Assembly (NCBI RefSeq): GCF_027596085.1
Contig: NC_072465.1
Coordinates: 17,810,207 to 17,874,206, forward strand
Reading direction: 5' to 3'
DNA from: Anoplopoma fimbria
Taxonomy: Eukaryota > Chordata > Actinopteri > Perciformes > Anoplopomatidae
DNA length: 64,000 nucleotides
The notes under the pieces are model-generated. The model was given only the letters and a program-made list of their open reading frames with translations, searched no databases and was not told the DNA's origin. Of the stretch, positions 27,307-39,621 are shown in pieces; within the stretch, counting starts at the first letter, position 1, and every line of letters starts with the position of its first letter. Made by a program: the position numbers and the translations under genes.

Positions 27307-30300
27307 TCAGTCATCGATGGTCGGGAGCCAGAATGCCTGAAAAAATAAGAAAGCATTAAAAATGTTTCATCACATTAGAACCATTTTGTAATTACTGGTG
27401 TTTTTATGTGTGCGTGTGCTCCATAGGTGATGTCACACTTCTTTTTTTAAACGCATGTTTATCCAAACACATTTAGACATCAGAATCTATTTGATTTTCC
27501 AGTCTTCTGAGAGCAGAATAATAACTGAAAACTGAGTTTGAGACATGAAAAGCTGAAGGTCAGTCACGCAGTTATATCGCGTGGTTGCAGTTTTAGATGG
27601 GAGTCACTGAGGGCATCAAAAGTCTTACCAAAAAAACGATTGTAAATGTGAAATACTCAGTTTAGTGACATTACATGACACAAACATGTTATTAACACTT
27701 CATCTCATAAAATAAACTATTCTCTGGAGAGGAGCCCATTGGAGGGCCTCAGAGCACCACCTAGTTGGATGCGTATGTACTGCCAAAGGGAAATATTAAA
27801 TTAAATATATATTATTTTAGGTAAGTTATAAAGCTAGTTATTTCTATATCTAAATGTGCTCAAGAATTCACACACACAAAATAATCAGTAATTCAAACAA
27901 AGCTAACTTTGTTACCAGTTACATTTTAATAGCGCCACGCCAATCACAACACATCATCAAGTAAACACAAACGTTAGCTTGCTTATGTTGCTTCAGATGC
28001 AGTGACACAAAATGGATCGTTTCGATTCGGGAGACCAACCTGCTGTGTGGTGAGGAAGCATAACCCTGAAAACCCCCTTAATTACAGATTCACATTGTCT
28101 GGCAATGTTGGGTGAAGGTAAGCACTGTATATATTTTTTGTCATTACAGCTGAAAGGGGCATAACACAAACACTAGTTTCGATTTTATATGTAATGTTGT
28201 GTTTTTTTCTCTCATTTATTTGCAAAGCTGGTCCTCAGACTTTTTTAAGCATCAAAAGTGAGCCCTAAGATACAAAAGGAGGAGATTCCTTGTGTTTAAC
28301 TACCTAATGCAGATTCATAAGTTATCATTAAGAAATCTTAATCCCCCCCCACTCACCATGTTGGAGCAAGCACTTGCAAATGTCATGAACTTGGGGTTGA
28401 ACTGCAGGCAGTTGATCGGTCCCGTGTGCTTCCCGTCTAATAAAGCAACCTTCATGCCGCTCTCTGCGTTCCACACGTGGATCTTTCCGTCCTCAGAGCC
28501 TTAAATATATTGACAAAAACAAACAAATATTTGATGAAAACACGATTGTATTGGAAATAAAATTTTAATTTAATGATTGTTATATAACTCCTTTGGTGAA
28601 ATAATGAATGAATCCATTTCCAACACTGAGGAACTTACCGATCATAACAAACTGTGAATCCGGAGTGAATGATGCCTCCAGGTTTACACCTTTACTGTTG
28701 TTGTAGCCCTGTGGGTGAATTAAAGGCATCCATGAGTAATTATTTAATTATTTGTGCAGATTAGTTCGGCAAAGTGAATTTTTTTTTTAGAAGTTTTCAG
28801 ATCCTCATAATATTTTTAAAAACAGTAATGACAACTCAATAAATACCTTCATCGTTTTAATTTGTCAGTGAACGGGTTTGAATCAACAATGTCAGGGTTT
28901 TCTAAACATTTGTCATTTTCACTGACACACTGTCCTAACTGTGATTTAGATGTAAAGTCAGTCTTTGTGTTCCTTTTTTAAGTAATAAATGTTTTCACAC
29001 ATTGTGCATGTCATCTCTTACCCCAAAGGAATGTAGCACAGCGCCCTTAAAAGCATCTAAAACACGAAGGGCTCCTCCATTTGTAGAAAGAAGAATGAGT
29101 TTTCCGTCGTTGCTAAACTTGAGTCCGGTCCACTCGCACGTCCGGTCGTACGGAAGCTTGAAGGTTGCAAAAGGACCCTGTTGACAAGAGGCGTCGTGAA
29201 TATTTTGCTCCTAACAAATTACAGCTATTTAATTGAACTTTTGCCATCAAACTTACCTTGTCAAACGACCGCAGATCATAAAGTTTAACCATCTCTGAAT
29301 TTATTCCTGAAGCAAAAATTAAACCCTCTGGATCGAAGGAGCACACTGGCTTCCCCTGCAGGTGCATCAAACCCTAAAATTGACAGATGACAAGAGAAGG
29401 TCAATATCAGCTTTATGCCTGTTTTAAATTTCATATAACATATTAGTACAACAACAGTGGATCCTCACCAAATTAGAAAAAACTGACTCACCTGGCAGTT
29501 AGGTGACCGCAAATCCCAAAGTCTGATTGTTTTATCTAATGAGCCAGAAATAAACGTGTCGTCCACAGGAGACATGGAGAGAGATGTCACTCTGGTTAGA
29601 CAAAAAAAAAGGAGAAAACATTAGAACCGAGGAACTTCCAACTCAACACTACATCAAATCAAGGTTCACACAGTCTAGCATAAATCCAGTTCTCACCTTT
29701 TGTTATGGCCAGGAAAGTAGCGGATGTATTTGTTGTCATGAAGAGACAGGTATCGGATAGTATCTTAAAGAAAAACAACACAATAATGAAATTACCACGT
29801 AAGATGTCAAACCTGACCAGCAGCAGCAAGAAACCATCTGGCATCCAAAACACAAAGTTGATTACAGGCAGGTCTGATGAGCTGACTCGACCGTGGGCAA
29901 GGCAGTCACTTGTACAGTTAGCTCCTGTATGGGGCAGAATCACAGACCCTCAAACTGTACAAACAACTACCTCAGACCAAAGTGAGCAGTGTGTCCGGCG
30001 ATCCAGCAGCGGTTCATGGGGGTCGTGAGCATCCACAGTTCAACCAGTCAAACACACTGTAACCTTTAGCTTATAGTGTAGATAGAAGTAACATGTCAAG
30101 ACTACATAATGTTAACAATTAAGAATATTCTAAATATTGTGACATCATTTAAATGTTGTCTTCTCCTTCATTACAGTGAAGCGATTCACCTCTCTGGATG
30201 CATACAACAGCTCTAGTCAAGTGAAAAGCACAACAATATATATCTACTTGTTTGACCTTGTACCTATTATTAACGACTCTATCGATTATTTACAACCACA

Positions 30301-31265
30301 CATATCAGATTATGATTTTACTCCAAAAAACATTGTTATATTTGATTCGTTAATGAGTTCCTCATTCTAGGAACAGTTTTACATTGGACACAAACTGAAA
30401 CATACACATGCTATATTACCACACAAACATTACAAAAAAGTATTTGTGCATCAACATACCATCGATCTTGTTGGAGCTGTAGACCACAGTGTTTGCAGCA
30501 TGCGTGTACCTGATGAGATCCACCCCATACTTTTTGCTGTAGAGAGTCCTCTTAGGTCTGCCATCCATCACATTACGTGAGACGGAAAAAAAAGAATAAG
30601 AATTTAAATTACTGTCAAAAAACAGTTAAAAAAAACACACAAATTAAAATAGTATATTCCCTGGTTTGCCCATCCCAGACCCAAAGATATTCAATACAAA
30701 ATGCCTAATAAAGAGAAAAGCAGCAAATGTTCACATTTAACAAGTTAGAAGCAACAAATGTTTTGACTTTTTGCTCTGAAATAAATATATATTAGTGAAT
30801 TACCAAAATATCAAAATGGTTGGCGTCACCTCATCATTTCAGCACTATTACTCAGACGTACAGTACCAGTCAAAAGTTTGGACACACCTTCTCATTCAAC
30901 TACTTTAAAGAATCTAAAATATAAAACATATTCTGGTTTGTTAAGCATTTGTTTGTTTACCACATATTTCCATATGTGTTCCTTCATAGTTTGGATGTCT
31001 TCAATATTAATCTACAATGTAGGAAAAAAATAAAAATAAACCATTGAATGAGAAGATGTGTCCAAACTTCTGACTGGTACTGTATAGATGCATGCATTGA
31101 TCATGTGATCCACCACTGCCAGGTTTACTCATGAATTCAAACAATAAGCCTATTTAATTATAACCTTACAACTCAAGTATTTATGACAGACACAATGCAA
31201 CATAACCTTATTACCATTACTTACTACCTTATAACATAACACATTACAAACAGACATGTATCAAG

Positions 31266-31316
<51 letters not shown>

Positions 31317-31585
31317 TTTTGCATCTCATTCAATCGCTCCTGCAGCAGGGCCTCGCTAAGCTAGCATATAGCAAGTAGCTAACGTCAAAAACAATGGAGC
31401 AAAATGCAGAAAAACCTCTCTTACTTTCCCTCCTGGCAGTCGTACAGCACTAAGGAATCGTCATCGCTGCTGGAAATAATCGACTCTCCGTTGGAGCTGA
31501 AGTCGAAACAGTTGATTTTGTCGGAGTTTTCCCGGAACACCTTCGCCACTCTGAAGCTCCGCAGCACATTGTCCGTCAGCTTCAT
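27307..31585 (-). CDS. wdr82: wdr82, WD40 subunit of SET1/COMPASS and PNUTS-PP1
   Basis: WDR82 binds Ser5-phosphorylated RNA polymerase II CTD, brings the SETD1A/B H3K4 methyltransferase to promoters, and works with PNUTS/PP1 and ZC3H4 in transcription termination. Nine exons: 31425-31585, 30460-30557, 29697-29763, 29492-29591, 29257-29373, 29022-29177, 28639-28708, 28357-28499 and 27307-27336. They encode 313 residues, exactly the human length, with near-identical sequence. WD motifs include [22 protein letters not shown] and [10 protein letters not shown]. The start [17 protein letters not shown] is the conserved one; an upstream in-frame ATG at 31624 (MKRGPASA) would add 13 unconserved residues and is less likely. 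Intron 2 contains the second Tc1-type short element and a CA microsatellite. Confidence 0.97.
30861..31082. mobile_element. Short Tc1/mariner-type element (MITE), copy 2
   Basis: A 222-bp element with the same termini as copy 1 at 2397-2623: left CAGTACCAGTCAAAAGTTTG, right ending GACTGGTACTG. It is flanked by TA on each side and lies in wdr82 intron 2. Its right terminus is closer to a perfect TIR than that of copy 1. It is non-coding. Confidence 0.82.
31269..31313. repeat. (CA)n microsatellite in wdr82 intron 1/2 region
   Basis: A 45-bp CA tract, UG-rich in the wdr82 transcript, about 110 nt downstream of the exon 1 donor. Confidence 0.93.
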
Positions 31586-33172
31586 GCTCCGTCTGTGAGA
31601 GGCGGACGCGGGCCCTCGCTTCACCTGTGATCGGGGGGTTTACAGAGGCCACTGAATGTAATTATGATGATTTATATATATATTTGCCAACAGTTCTTTT
31701 TTGGTTAAAGAAGTATAATTCAAAAACTGCGACAAAAGCCCGCCTGCGATACTTCTAATCCACGGGAGAGGGGAGGAGGAGGAGGAGGAGGAGGAGGGAA
31801 AAGCCCAGCGACGCCTTCTCGACGTCGGTGACGCGCAACTCATCAGTTGACACGCGCATTGGTCGGAAATCGCGCGGTAGAATGATGTGTATGGGAGTTA
31901 TCGCGAGAGTTGAATATGTGGTCCAGAAGTCATAAACAACTTTGTTGAATTGAAAATAACCTGCTTGTGCATGAATTACGAAATGAGATATGTTTATGTT
32001 TTGCACACAATCATTGTCATGTTGGACTTGGGGGAGGCTTAAAGACAATTTATCTTTCCCATTATCTGTCTGTGTGAATTATCGTCTTATCACCAGCGCT
32101 ACCACTCTGGTGCAGCACTTGTTTGTCAGCCCGTATTTGGGGGGTTTTGTTTTTCCAGATTTTTCTCCAGGCAGCAAAAAATGGACGCGAGGGAGTGTAA
32201 AGACGAAAATAACAGCAGGAATTCTGCTGTTATAAGGAAAGTCTGAGGTAAACACCAACGTTAACTCTATGTATACACACGACACAACGGCCATGTATGG
32301 TCAGCTACACCGACGGCTGGTCGCCGTTAAAGTGAACGCAGCGTTATGCCAAACGGACATCGAGCTATAACGACGGTAACTATGGTAACGTACAAATGCA
32401 GTCAAGCCTCGGAACGTCAGAGCAGTTTGAAATAGAATCCACGTCGGTTCCGGAGAACGTTCGATTAAACTATGGCAACCAGTGTGGCCGTTGAACGTTA
32501 TTCCTCACATACACATACACGTGTAGCGCAATGAAAGGGAAGTCAATGTGAAGCCACTCTCTAAATATTAAAGTCATTCAACATAACATATTTGTACTTC
32601 TCGAAGGGTCTAATGCAAACAAATGTTTCAAATATGTTTGATTTTAAATTTTTACCACTTGTTTACTAAGGGTAGGCCAAGGTGATATGGAAAAAAAATG
32701 CTCTTTCACGGTATTTGTACTTTTCTATACATGAATGTGTAGGCTATCATGGTATAATACACTTTCTATCCACACATTTTCAATCAGAAGGGGCTGGTTG
32801 TCTCTGGCTCATCAGATACCTGCAAAATTAAAGTACTTCCAATTGGTGCAAAACGACATATCAAAATCCAATATTGTTACAAAGCTTCATACAACCAGAG
32901 GAAAAGACACCTACAGAACAGCAGAAGCCCTGATGGTTGACCAATTCATATCACCAACCACCAGTGGGCAATGTGCTATGTCTTAGAAGACATAGCTGAT
33001 CTGATAAATTACAAAACTGTTTTTATTTGTCATTCTCAAAAGAATCTCTTCTACATGATGTCACACTTTTCTTTTGTTGTGTTGTTCTTTACTGAATAAG
33101 CATAAAAACATATCAAAAATTATGATTTTTTTTTTGTTTATTTGTCTGTTTTTGTGTGTTATTGAGTGTAAG

Positions 33173-33228
33173 TAACCGGAGTCAAATTCCATGTATGCCA
33201 ATGAAGCCGATTCTGATTCTGAAAATGC
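33173..33228 (-). repeat. Retroelement-like tail, copy 2 (opposite orientation)
   Basis: On the minus strand this reads CAGAATCAGAATCGGCTTCA, TTGGCATACATGG and AATTTGACTCCGG, the same pattern as 14259-14330. Confidence 0.5.
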
Positions 33229-33267
33229 AACTTTCCAACACTGCATGACCTGAATCTGTGTCAGGGT

Positions 33268-33330
33268 TTTTGATGATAAGATAAGATAAGATAATCCTTT
33301 ATTAGTCCTGCAGCGGGGAAATCTACAAAA
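33268..33330 (+). repeat. GATAA-ended retroelement tail
   Basis: Four GATAA units (AAGATAAGATAAGATAATCC) are followed by TTTATTAGTCCTGCAGCGGG GAAAT. The same unit in reverse, with a TTATC microsatellite, lies at about 39117-39180. The pattern is typical of LINE tails in fish genomes; the family is uncertain. Confidence 0.5.
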
Positions 33331-33816
33331 GTACCAAAAGTCTATCAAGTCCCAGTGGCTCAGTACCAACATTTCACATCAAATTTAATTTGCTTGCCTA
33401 CCTGCCATTTCTACAATTGATAGTAAGGGAATTTTCAGTTCCCACAAACAAACAGTGAACACTGCATGCCTCATTGTCATGTTTTTTTTTTCAAACGTTA
33501 TGAATGCAGGTGTCTTCACAACTTGTTGAGAAAACAAGACTTGAAACCAGTTTGCACAGGAATTCAATGTAAAGTAGTGTTTGGTGTTGTACCCTTTGAA
33601 CTATGCTGCAGCGTGAATAGCTCCAAAGTCTGTCTGCAGATAGGCTACCACTCTGGGGGGGCGAAAACCAAGAACCGACAAATGCCCAGCTGTGTGTTCA
33701 GAGGTTTCATGTGTCCTGTGGAGCATTCAAGTCAATCATTACACACAGGGTACACAACTCCAGTCAGTCTCTGGTCAGATTTCTGCTACACTGCCTGACT
33801 GCTGAGCTGGAGTGCA

Positions 33817-33872
33817 TATAAAAGGCTTCCACAGGAATAAACAGGCTCTATATTCCATTTTACAACCTTCCC
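33817..33872 (+). promoter_or_regulatory. glyctk: Candidate TATA promoter and non-coding exon 1 of glyctk
   Basis: TATAAAAG at 33817-33824 is followed about 45 bp later by a consensus splice donor (CTTCCCAG then GTAGGC). An acceptor at about 34433 (TTTTTCAG then GCAATTTCGG) leads 31 nt later into the glyctk ATG. This fits a short untranslated first exon under a TATA promoter. It has not been shown to be transcribed. Confidence 0.55.
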
Positions 33873-34463
33873 AGGTAGGCCAACTCATGAGTATTTAGAA
33901 AGCACTGTTTTACAGGTAAATGTGTAACAGGCTTAGGATGATAACATCTATGATCTATGCAGGGTTATGGTTGATTTAAACATTAAAGGTTGCCAACATT
34001 TTGTTTACAACCTTTAAAAGTAAGCTAACAAGCAACACATGAAGACATTATTCATTAAGTGAGTAGAATATGTATACAACACACCACACACTAGTGCACT
34101 TCTTAAGTCTTTAGATTTAACCGGGAAAGATCAGAGCTACCAATCAGTTTAAGCACTGTACAACTTATAAAGTATAACAGTGTTGCAATATAAGTATAGA
34201 TTTCTTGGCCATAGCTAATTGTTTTTGGCTTTATTTGTTACAATGCTGCAAATGTCACTGGCATTTTAATCTTAAATGCATTATGCTAGTATTTAAAGTT
34301 TTGCAATTACCTCACAGTGATATAATTGACATATTCAACAGTACTCACTACACCATGGTTATTTTCAACATGGTCTTTTTAAAATAACATGTTTTTGTGG
34401 AAACTATAAACTATGACTTTCTAATTTTTCAGGCAATTTCGGCTCAGAACCACTGAACTGTCC

Positions 34464-36299
34464 ATGGCCCGTGTTCTTTCCCTGTTTCGTCCTCAGCCTT
34501 TTCTGGTCCACGTGGGGAGGAGAAAACCTATGTTGTGCAAAATGTCAATGGACTCTCGGGCACGCAAGGTGTTTGCAGCCGCGGTGGAAGCCGTGCAGCC
34601 AGACACGGTGGTCCGGCAGAGTATAGAGCGCAAGGAGGACTCAGTCATAATCAGTGGTCATACATTCACGCTTAAGCACAACCTGCACTTGGTTGGCTTT
34701 GGAAAAGCTGTACTGGGTATGGCTGCTGAGGCAGAGAGGATTATGGGGGATCATTTGGTGAAAGGGGTAATAAGCGTGCCGCATGGGATTCAGCAGACAT
34801 TACAGCAGCATGGAAAAAAGTAAGCAAAAGACTTGTAAACAACTTTAAAGTATTACAAAAAAATAAGATCAAGCAGCATAATAAAATCTCTCACTTCCAT
34901 CACAGTCACCTCTTGTTAAAAGAAAACAGTCGCATCAGAGTGATGGAGGGAGCTAAACACAACCTGCCTGACATTGATGCCCAGAATGCAGCTGAAGGGA
35001 TCAAGCAGTTAGCCAGTGAACTGACGGAGAACGATCTGCTACTTGTACTGATTTCAGGTAAAAAAATATATCTTCTCGTTTATTTTTCTTCATACCTTTA
35101 AATGTAAATATCTAATACAAGGTGGTGAAACTGTGTTTAGGTGGAGGCTCGGCGCTCTTACCTGCCCCCATCCCACCAATCTCATTGCAAGAGAAACAGG
35201 ATGTGACCCGCAAACTTGCAGGTGCCGGTGCCACTATTCAAGAGCTGAACACTGTGCGACGGGCCCTTTCTGATTTAAAGGGTGGAGGGCTTGCGCATTG
35301 TGCTCACCCAGCCCAGGTAACCTACTTATTCTTAATTGTCTTTTATTGCAGTGGAGAACTCATTCCAGCAGTGTTTTGAATATCACCCCTCTAATCTCTT
35401 CTTCACAGGTGGTTTCACTGATATTGTCCGATGTCATTGGGGACCCTCTGGACTTGATAGCCAGTGGCCCCACCGTGTGGAGTGAGGTGTGGCCTGAAGA
35501 AGTTTTGTCAGTCCTTGAACGTTACAAGCTGTTAAACAGCCTACCAGCCTCAGTAAAGGAAGTTCTCGGGAGACCAATGCCAAGGTGGAGGGAGACTAAA
35601 GGTGAATCCAATACATCAGGACGTGTTCACAATACTGTGATCGGCTCCAACAGCGTTGCCCTCAAATGGGCCGGTCGCCGTGCTCGGGAGTTAGGTTTCT
35701 GCCCCGTTGTGCTGGCACCAGGAGTGTGTGGCGATGTGAGGTCAGTCTCCAGACTATACGGCCTCCTGGCTCGCTTTGCCTGCTCCCGAGAGGAACCTCC
35801 TCCAGAGATTGCGGCTGAGCTTCTGAGGCTGGGGCCGGAAGTAGGTGTGGAGAGCTGGGACCTCTGCCGTACCATGCAGGTCTTGGGTGAAGGCCGTACA
35901 GAAGGATGGGGTTCCACGTGTCTGTTGGCTGGAGGGGAGCCCACTGTGGAGCTGACAGGCAAGGGTCGAGGGGGTCGAAACCAGGAGCTGGCTCTGCGAG
36001 TGGGATTGGAGCTGAGAGGCCTGAAGCTTCCGCCTAATGGTCCCGTCTTCCTGAGTGGTGGAACTGACGGTCAGGATGGACCCACTGAGGCAGCGGGGGC
36101 CATCACTGATGGGGGGTTGTACGAAGAGGCTCTAGCACAGGGGCTGGACATCGACAACGTCCTCACCAACAATGATTCTTATACTTTTTTTACAAGTCTT
36201 TCTTCCGGGCAGCGCCTACTTGTACCTGGCCTAACCTGCACCAATGTGATGGATGTGCACATGCTACTTATTCCACCAATTCCCATTAACATGAGATAA
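34464..36299 (+). CDS. glyctk: glyctk, D-glycerate 2-kinase
   Basis: GLYCTK phosphorylates D-glycerate to 2-phosphoglycerate in serine and fructose catabolism; loss in humans causes D-glyceric aciduria. Four exons: 34464-34819, 34906-35057, 35141-35316 and 35409-36299, giving 524 residues (human 523). The first about 30 residues are basic and hydrophobic (MARVLSLFRPQPFLVHVGRR), consistent with mitochondrial import; a downstream Met could give a cytosolic form. The N-terminal DUF4147 glycerate-kinase domain contains LVGFGKAVLGMA and the glycine-rich ISGGGSALLPAP. The C-terminal MOFRL domain carries GRGGRNQELALR and, near residue 446, LSGGTDGQDGPTEAAGA, both family signatures. The last exon is unusually long and GC-rich compared with its neighbours. 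AATAAA occurs at 36310-36315, only about 10 nt past the stop, with another near 36343. Confidence 0.96.
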
Positions 36300-37963
36300 A
36301 CACATATCAAATAAAATGATCTTGGTCCAATAGATCTGGATAAATAAAATCATTAATCGTCCATTTGACTTGGCATTGTAGTACCTGTTTTTTGTTCCCT
36401 CTCTACTTGAAAGCAAGACTGGTATTGGTATATCACATTCTAACAACACAAAGTAAAAGATAGGAGAGGAATAAAAAAAAAAAATTCCACCAGTATGATG
36501 ATCAGATTTAAGGTTTCAACCAGGAACAGAGAAGTTGAGAAATAGTGATTAAGCTGAATACCTTTTTGAAATCACTGCAAAATATTTTTTACAAGTCAGC
36601 TCGTGAAATTAGAGGCATCAGTATTTTCAAACACAGCAAATTTAATATCAATCAAGCTATTTACACAAAACATGCTGTATGATCTTTGCTCCTTGTCTCT
36701 TCAGATATCTACAATATGCTGATGATTTTGTTGTTCGGTTCAAGACTATGTATATCATAACATTTCAGTAAATGCACACTGCAGTACATTGGCTTCTACC
36801 ACTAACTTGTCTTTTTTTCAACTTCAGATATAATAGCTGATTGTAATATGGCTCATTCAACAACCCTTTGACATATTTTTTTATTTTTAATTTATTTGAC
36901 TAGGCACTTTTGGCAGTAATCACAACTTTGAATCTACCCGATATGGATAGGTTGGTTTCAGCTTTGCAAATCTGAATAATGCATTTTTCCCCCCATTCTT
37001 TGTAAAACTGCTCAAGCACTTCCGACTGAGATGGGGACAGGATGAACAGCAATCTTCATGTCCTTCTGCTTCAAATTATGAATTGAACTAAAGTTTGGAC
37101 ATTTAAGGGACCTCTACAGGACATTTCAATTGTTATTCTGAAGCAATTTTTAGTTTTGCTTTCTTGCTTCATCGTGTAGTTTTTGCCAAGAAATTGATTA
37201 ACCAGCTGATGGTTTTCAGATACATATTGTTACATAATCTGTCACACCTTGATTACACACAGGTGATTTTAATTCAAATTATGCACTTCAAGTGTGTCAT
37301 GAACAGGGTGAATTTGCTCGTCTAATAAATACTTTTGAATTGTATATTTGAACTTAATTTTGATAAATTTGTAGAGATTGTTTTCACTTTGATACAGGAC
37401 TTCACTGTGAGAATGGTTAAATGTGAAAAAGTCAAAAGGGGATGACCACTCAAATCAGGCCAAACATATCTATTATATCTATGTATATCTCCCATTAAGC
37501 TCACACAATGCTCCTTGCATGTTATGAGAAACACTGTGGTAAACATTTCAGGCAAAAATTATGGAAGATGTACACCTGCTTTTGGTGGATCTGGTCTATT
37601 TTCCTTCCATACATCATTCAAATCAAGTATTTTGCTCATGGTCAGAATGGAAAATGTTTATGTATGCTTACTCCGCTATCATCACAGTGCAATTTACACA
37701 CAAACCCAGCAACATTTGTCACATTTGTAGAACTTTGTATAAATAGCCAAACAGAACTATTTAAGTAGTGAGGGTAAGGTTCTTCTCAATGACCAACGTT
37801 GACAAGCCAAAATAAATATCTCACAGCACTATGTGGTTGATACAGTGGATCAGTGTGACACTGTTGGTATGGATAACAGATGTTTTTTCCATGCAGTTTC
37901 CAGAAAGTGCATCCATGAATGCACTGAAGATACTTCATTATCAGTGAACTTTAAAAGGTGCGT
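36300..37963. other. Spacer between glyctk and tcta 3' ends
   Basis: It contains glyctk polyadenylation signals, a decayed DNA-transposon relic at about 36890-37445 and the tcta 3' UTR. No coding exon is supported. Confidence 0.55.
36890..37445. mobile_element. Decayed DNA-transposon relic
   Basis: The segment contains GGCAGTAATCACAACTTTGAATC, TGTAAAACTGCTCAAGCACT, GATGGGGACAGGATGAACAG, TGATTACACACAGGTGA and a terminal AATGTGAAAAAGTCAAAAGG. These resemble, in order, parts of a Tc1-like transposon family I know from fish genomes. Large parts, including any intact transposase frame, are missing. The family is inferred from memory. Confidence 0.4.
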
Positions 37964-39450
37964 TTACTGTCTCATCACTGGAGTCCATTTCTCACTTGGA
38001 TAAAGTCCAAAATCCAACACCATTGTCCTGTTAATCTCGATGAGTCTTCGGGGCATCTCCTGCTTTGCTTTCCCTGCAAGAATAACACAGTGTCATTACT
38101 AACACAACTATTTTAATAAGCAGTAACTGTAATGTAATTTCAGCATGACAAAACATCTACAACGCTAGTAAACACTTGTTTACCCACCACCCTCAGTGAT
38201 ATGTTGGCAATAAATGCTGCAGCTTCAGTTGGGAGAACACAATTACACTGTACTCTCTCTTAACTATTGGATGCTCACTTAATCAGAAACAAAATCCTAG
38301 GCATAGATCCTAAAACTAGCTTTCACACTAATTCAAGCCTACACCAATTGAAGCTGTATGGCAACAGACTGTGTGAGGAGGATAATCTATCTGTTTGAAG
38401 CGAAATGGACGATCAGAAACCTACCATCCACTCAGGTGAGGTGCTGTGTCAGGTGTGCCTCCGTTCTGTCCAGTCCCTGAACACCAACAGAGATCAAGCC
38501 AAGTTCAGCAAATCCCAGCTCCCAGTAGACCACATGACACTAATACACTGTGCAATACAATAGTTATAATAGTTTCTGTCTGTATATATAATATTTACAT
38601 ATAGCATATATCAGTGGTTCTCAAATGGGGGTACGTGTACCCTTGGTGGTACGTGAAGGCACTCCAGGGGGTACGTGAGATTTTTAAAAAATATATTTAA
38701 AATTAGCATCCTTTCAAAAATCCTTTAAAAATAGTTATTTAATAAATATTCAATAAAATATAAGTGTAAGTTCATCAACTGAATTCAATGCAACAATGCA
38801 ATTTTCAGTGTTTAATAAATCAGACACTGATGGCACAGCGCTGTGTATTACATCTTTTTTCCAACCTAAAATGCTTTGCTCCATATTTCACAGGAGGTAC
38901 ATCACTGAAAAGAGGTTGAGAACCACTGGTATATATAATATTTACATATAGTATATATAATAGTTACTGTGGATTCTTTACTGTTTTTTTTTTTTTTTTT
39001 TTTTTTTTTATTGCTCATTTATATTACTTATTTTGATGTTTTTTTTTTTTTTTGTTTTTTTTTTACTATGTCTCTTGTTTTGCACTATCCTCTATGCTGC
39101 TGTAATCCTGTAAATGTCCTTTATTAGTCCCCCCCGGGACTAATAAAGGATTATTTTATCTTATCTTATCTTATCTTAAATGATGTGGGGATGCACTAGT
39201 TCTGCAAATGATGTGGACACACGGTGGGAGACAACTCACCTTGTCGATAATACATGTCGTTGACTGTATTCCCGTAGACTTTCCATGCAAAGTGAATTGC
39301 GACCAGACTTACAATTAACCAGCTGAGCAGGATTTTGAAGATGCAAACTCTCATGTCGTTGGCGAGCCAGTCGTCAACAAACTCGGACAGGAACGACAAG
39401 CAGCTGTCAGCGATGCGGGAGAAAAACTCAAAATCCCACGGTTCCTCCAT
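37964..39450 (-). CDS. tcta: tcta, small single-pass membrane protein
   Basis: This is the orthologue of human TCTA (T-cell leukaemia translocation-altered), a small membrane protein reported to affect osteoclast fusion. Its molecular role is otherwise unclear. Two exons, 39240-39450 and 37964-38073, encode 106 residues (human 103). The conserved core is NDMRV..FKILLSWLIVSLV and FAWKVYGNTVN, matching QDMRV..FKLLLLWLV and AWGFYGNTVT in human. One membrane segment spans about residues 35-56. The N-terminus is acidic (MEEPWDFEFF) and the C-terminus polar (EKWTPVMRQ). It is head-to-head with mon1a. Intron 1 (about 1.2 kb) contains a hAT-like element and a poly-T region. Confidence 0.88.
38612..38928. 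mobile_element. Non-autonomous hAT-like element in the tcta intron
   Basis: A 317-bp element with 13-bp terminal inverted repeats: CAGTGGTTCTCAA at the left and TTGAGAACCACTG at the right, a perfect inverse. Behind the left end is a GGGGGTACGTG motif that repeats. It is non-coding. The flanks share the direct repeat TATATATAATATTTACATAT, so it sits in a locally duplicated AT-rich tract. Confidence 0.75.
38984..39063. repeat. Poly-T stretches
   Basis: Two long T runs (about 26 bp and about 24 bp with one G), separated by a short mixed segment, in the tcta intron. In the tcta transcript these are A runs. No retrotransposon body could be tied to them. Confidence 0.8.
39117..39180 (-). repeat. 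TTATC-ended retroelement tail (reverse copy)
   Basis: CCCGGGACTAATAAAGGATT followed by ATTTTATC and four TTATC units. It is the reverse complement of the type of tail at 33268-33330. Confidence 0.5.
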
Positions 39451-39621
39451 GGTGCCCGGTGTCTCAGCTTAGGTTATGTGAAAACCAACAGTGTGAACAA
39501 AATGGGTCATTTTCAGAGCATCGTTCTGCCTAGGTAGCGTCAGCGTACCACATCCAGATACGAGAACAGCGTCGCCATCTTTACCGTTACGCTGTTTGCG
39601 TAGCGAGGATTGAGGAATAGG

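Larger units (their letters stand above)
31640..33810. other. Spacer between wdr82 and glyctk
   Basis: It begins with the GC-rich wdr82 promoter side, which includes an ATTGG (CCAAT) box near 31857 and a (GGA)n stretch at about 31774-31798. The rest is AT-rich. Two retroelement-like tails lie at 33173-33228 and 33268-33330. No coding exon is supported. Confidence 0.55.

Noticed and set aside
29705..30028. A 107-codon plus-strand frame opposite wdr82
   Set aside because: It is partly the complement of wdr82 exon 3 and otherwise intron; no signature.
32370..32395. Possible RFX X-box (GGTAACTATGGTAAC)
   Set aside because: The half-sites are direct rather than inverted, so it does not fit the X-box consensus.
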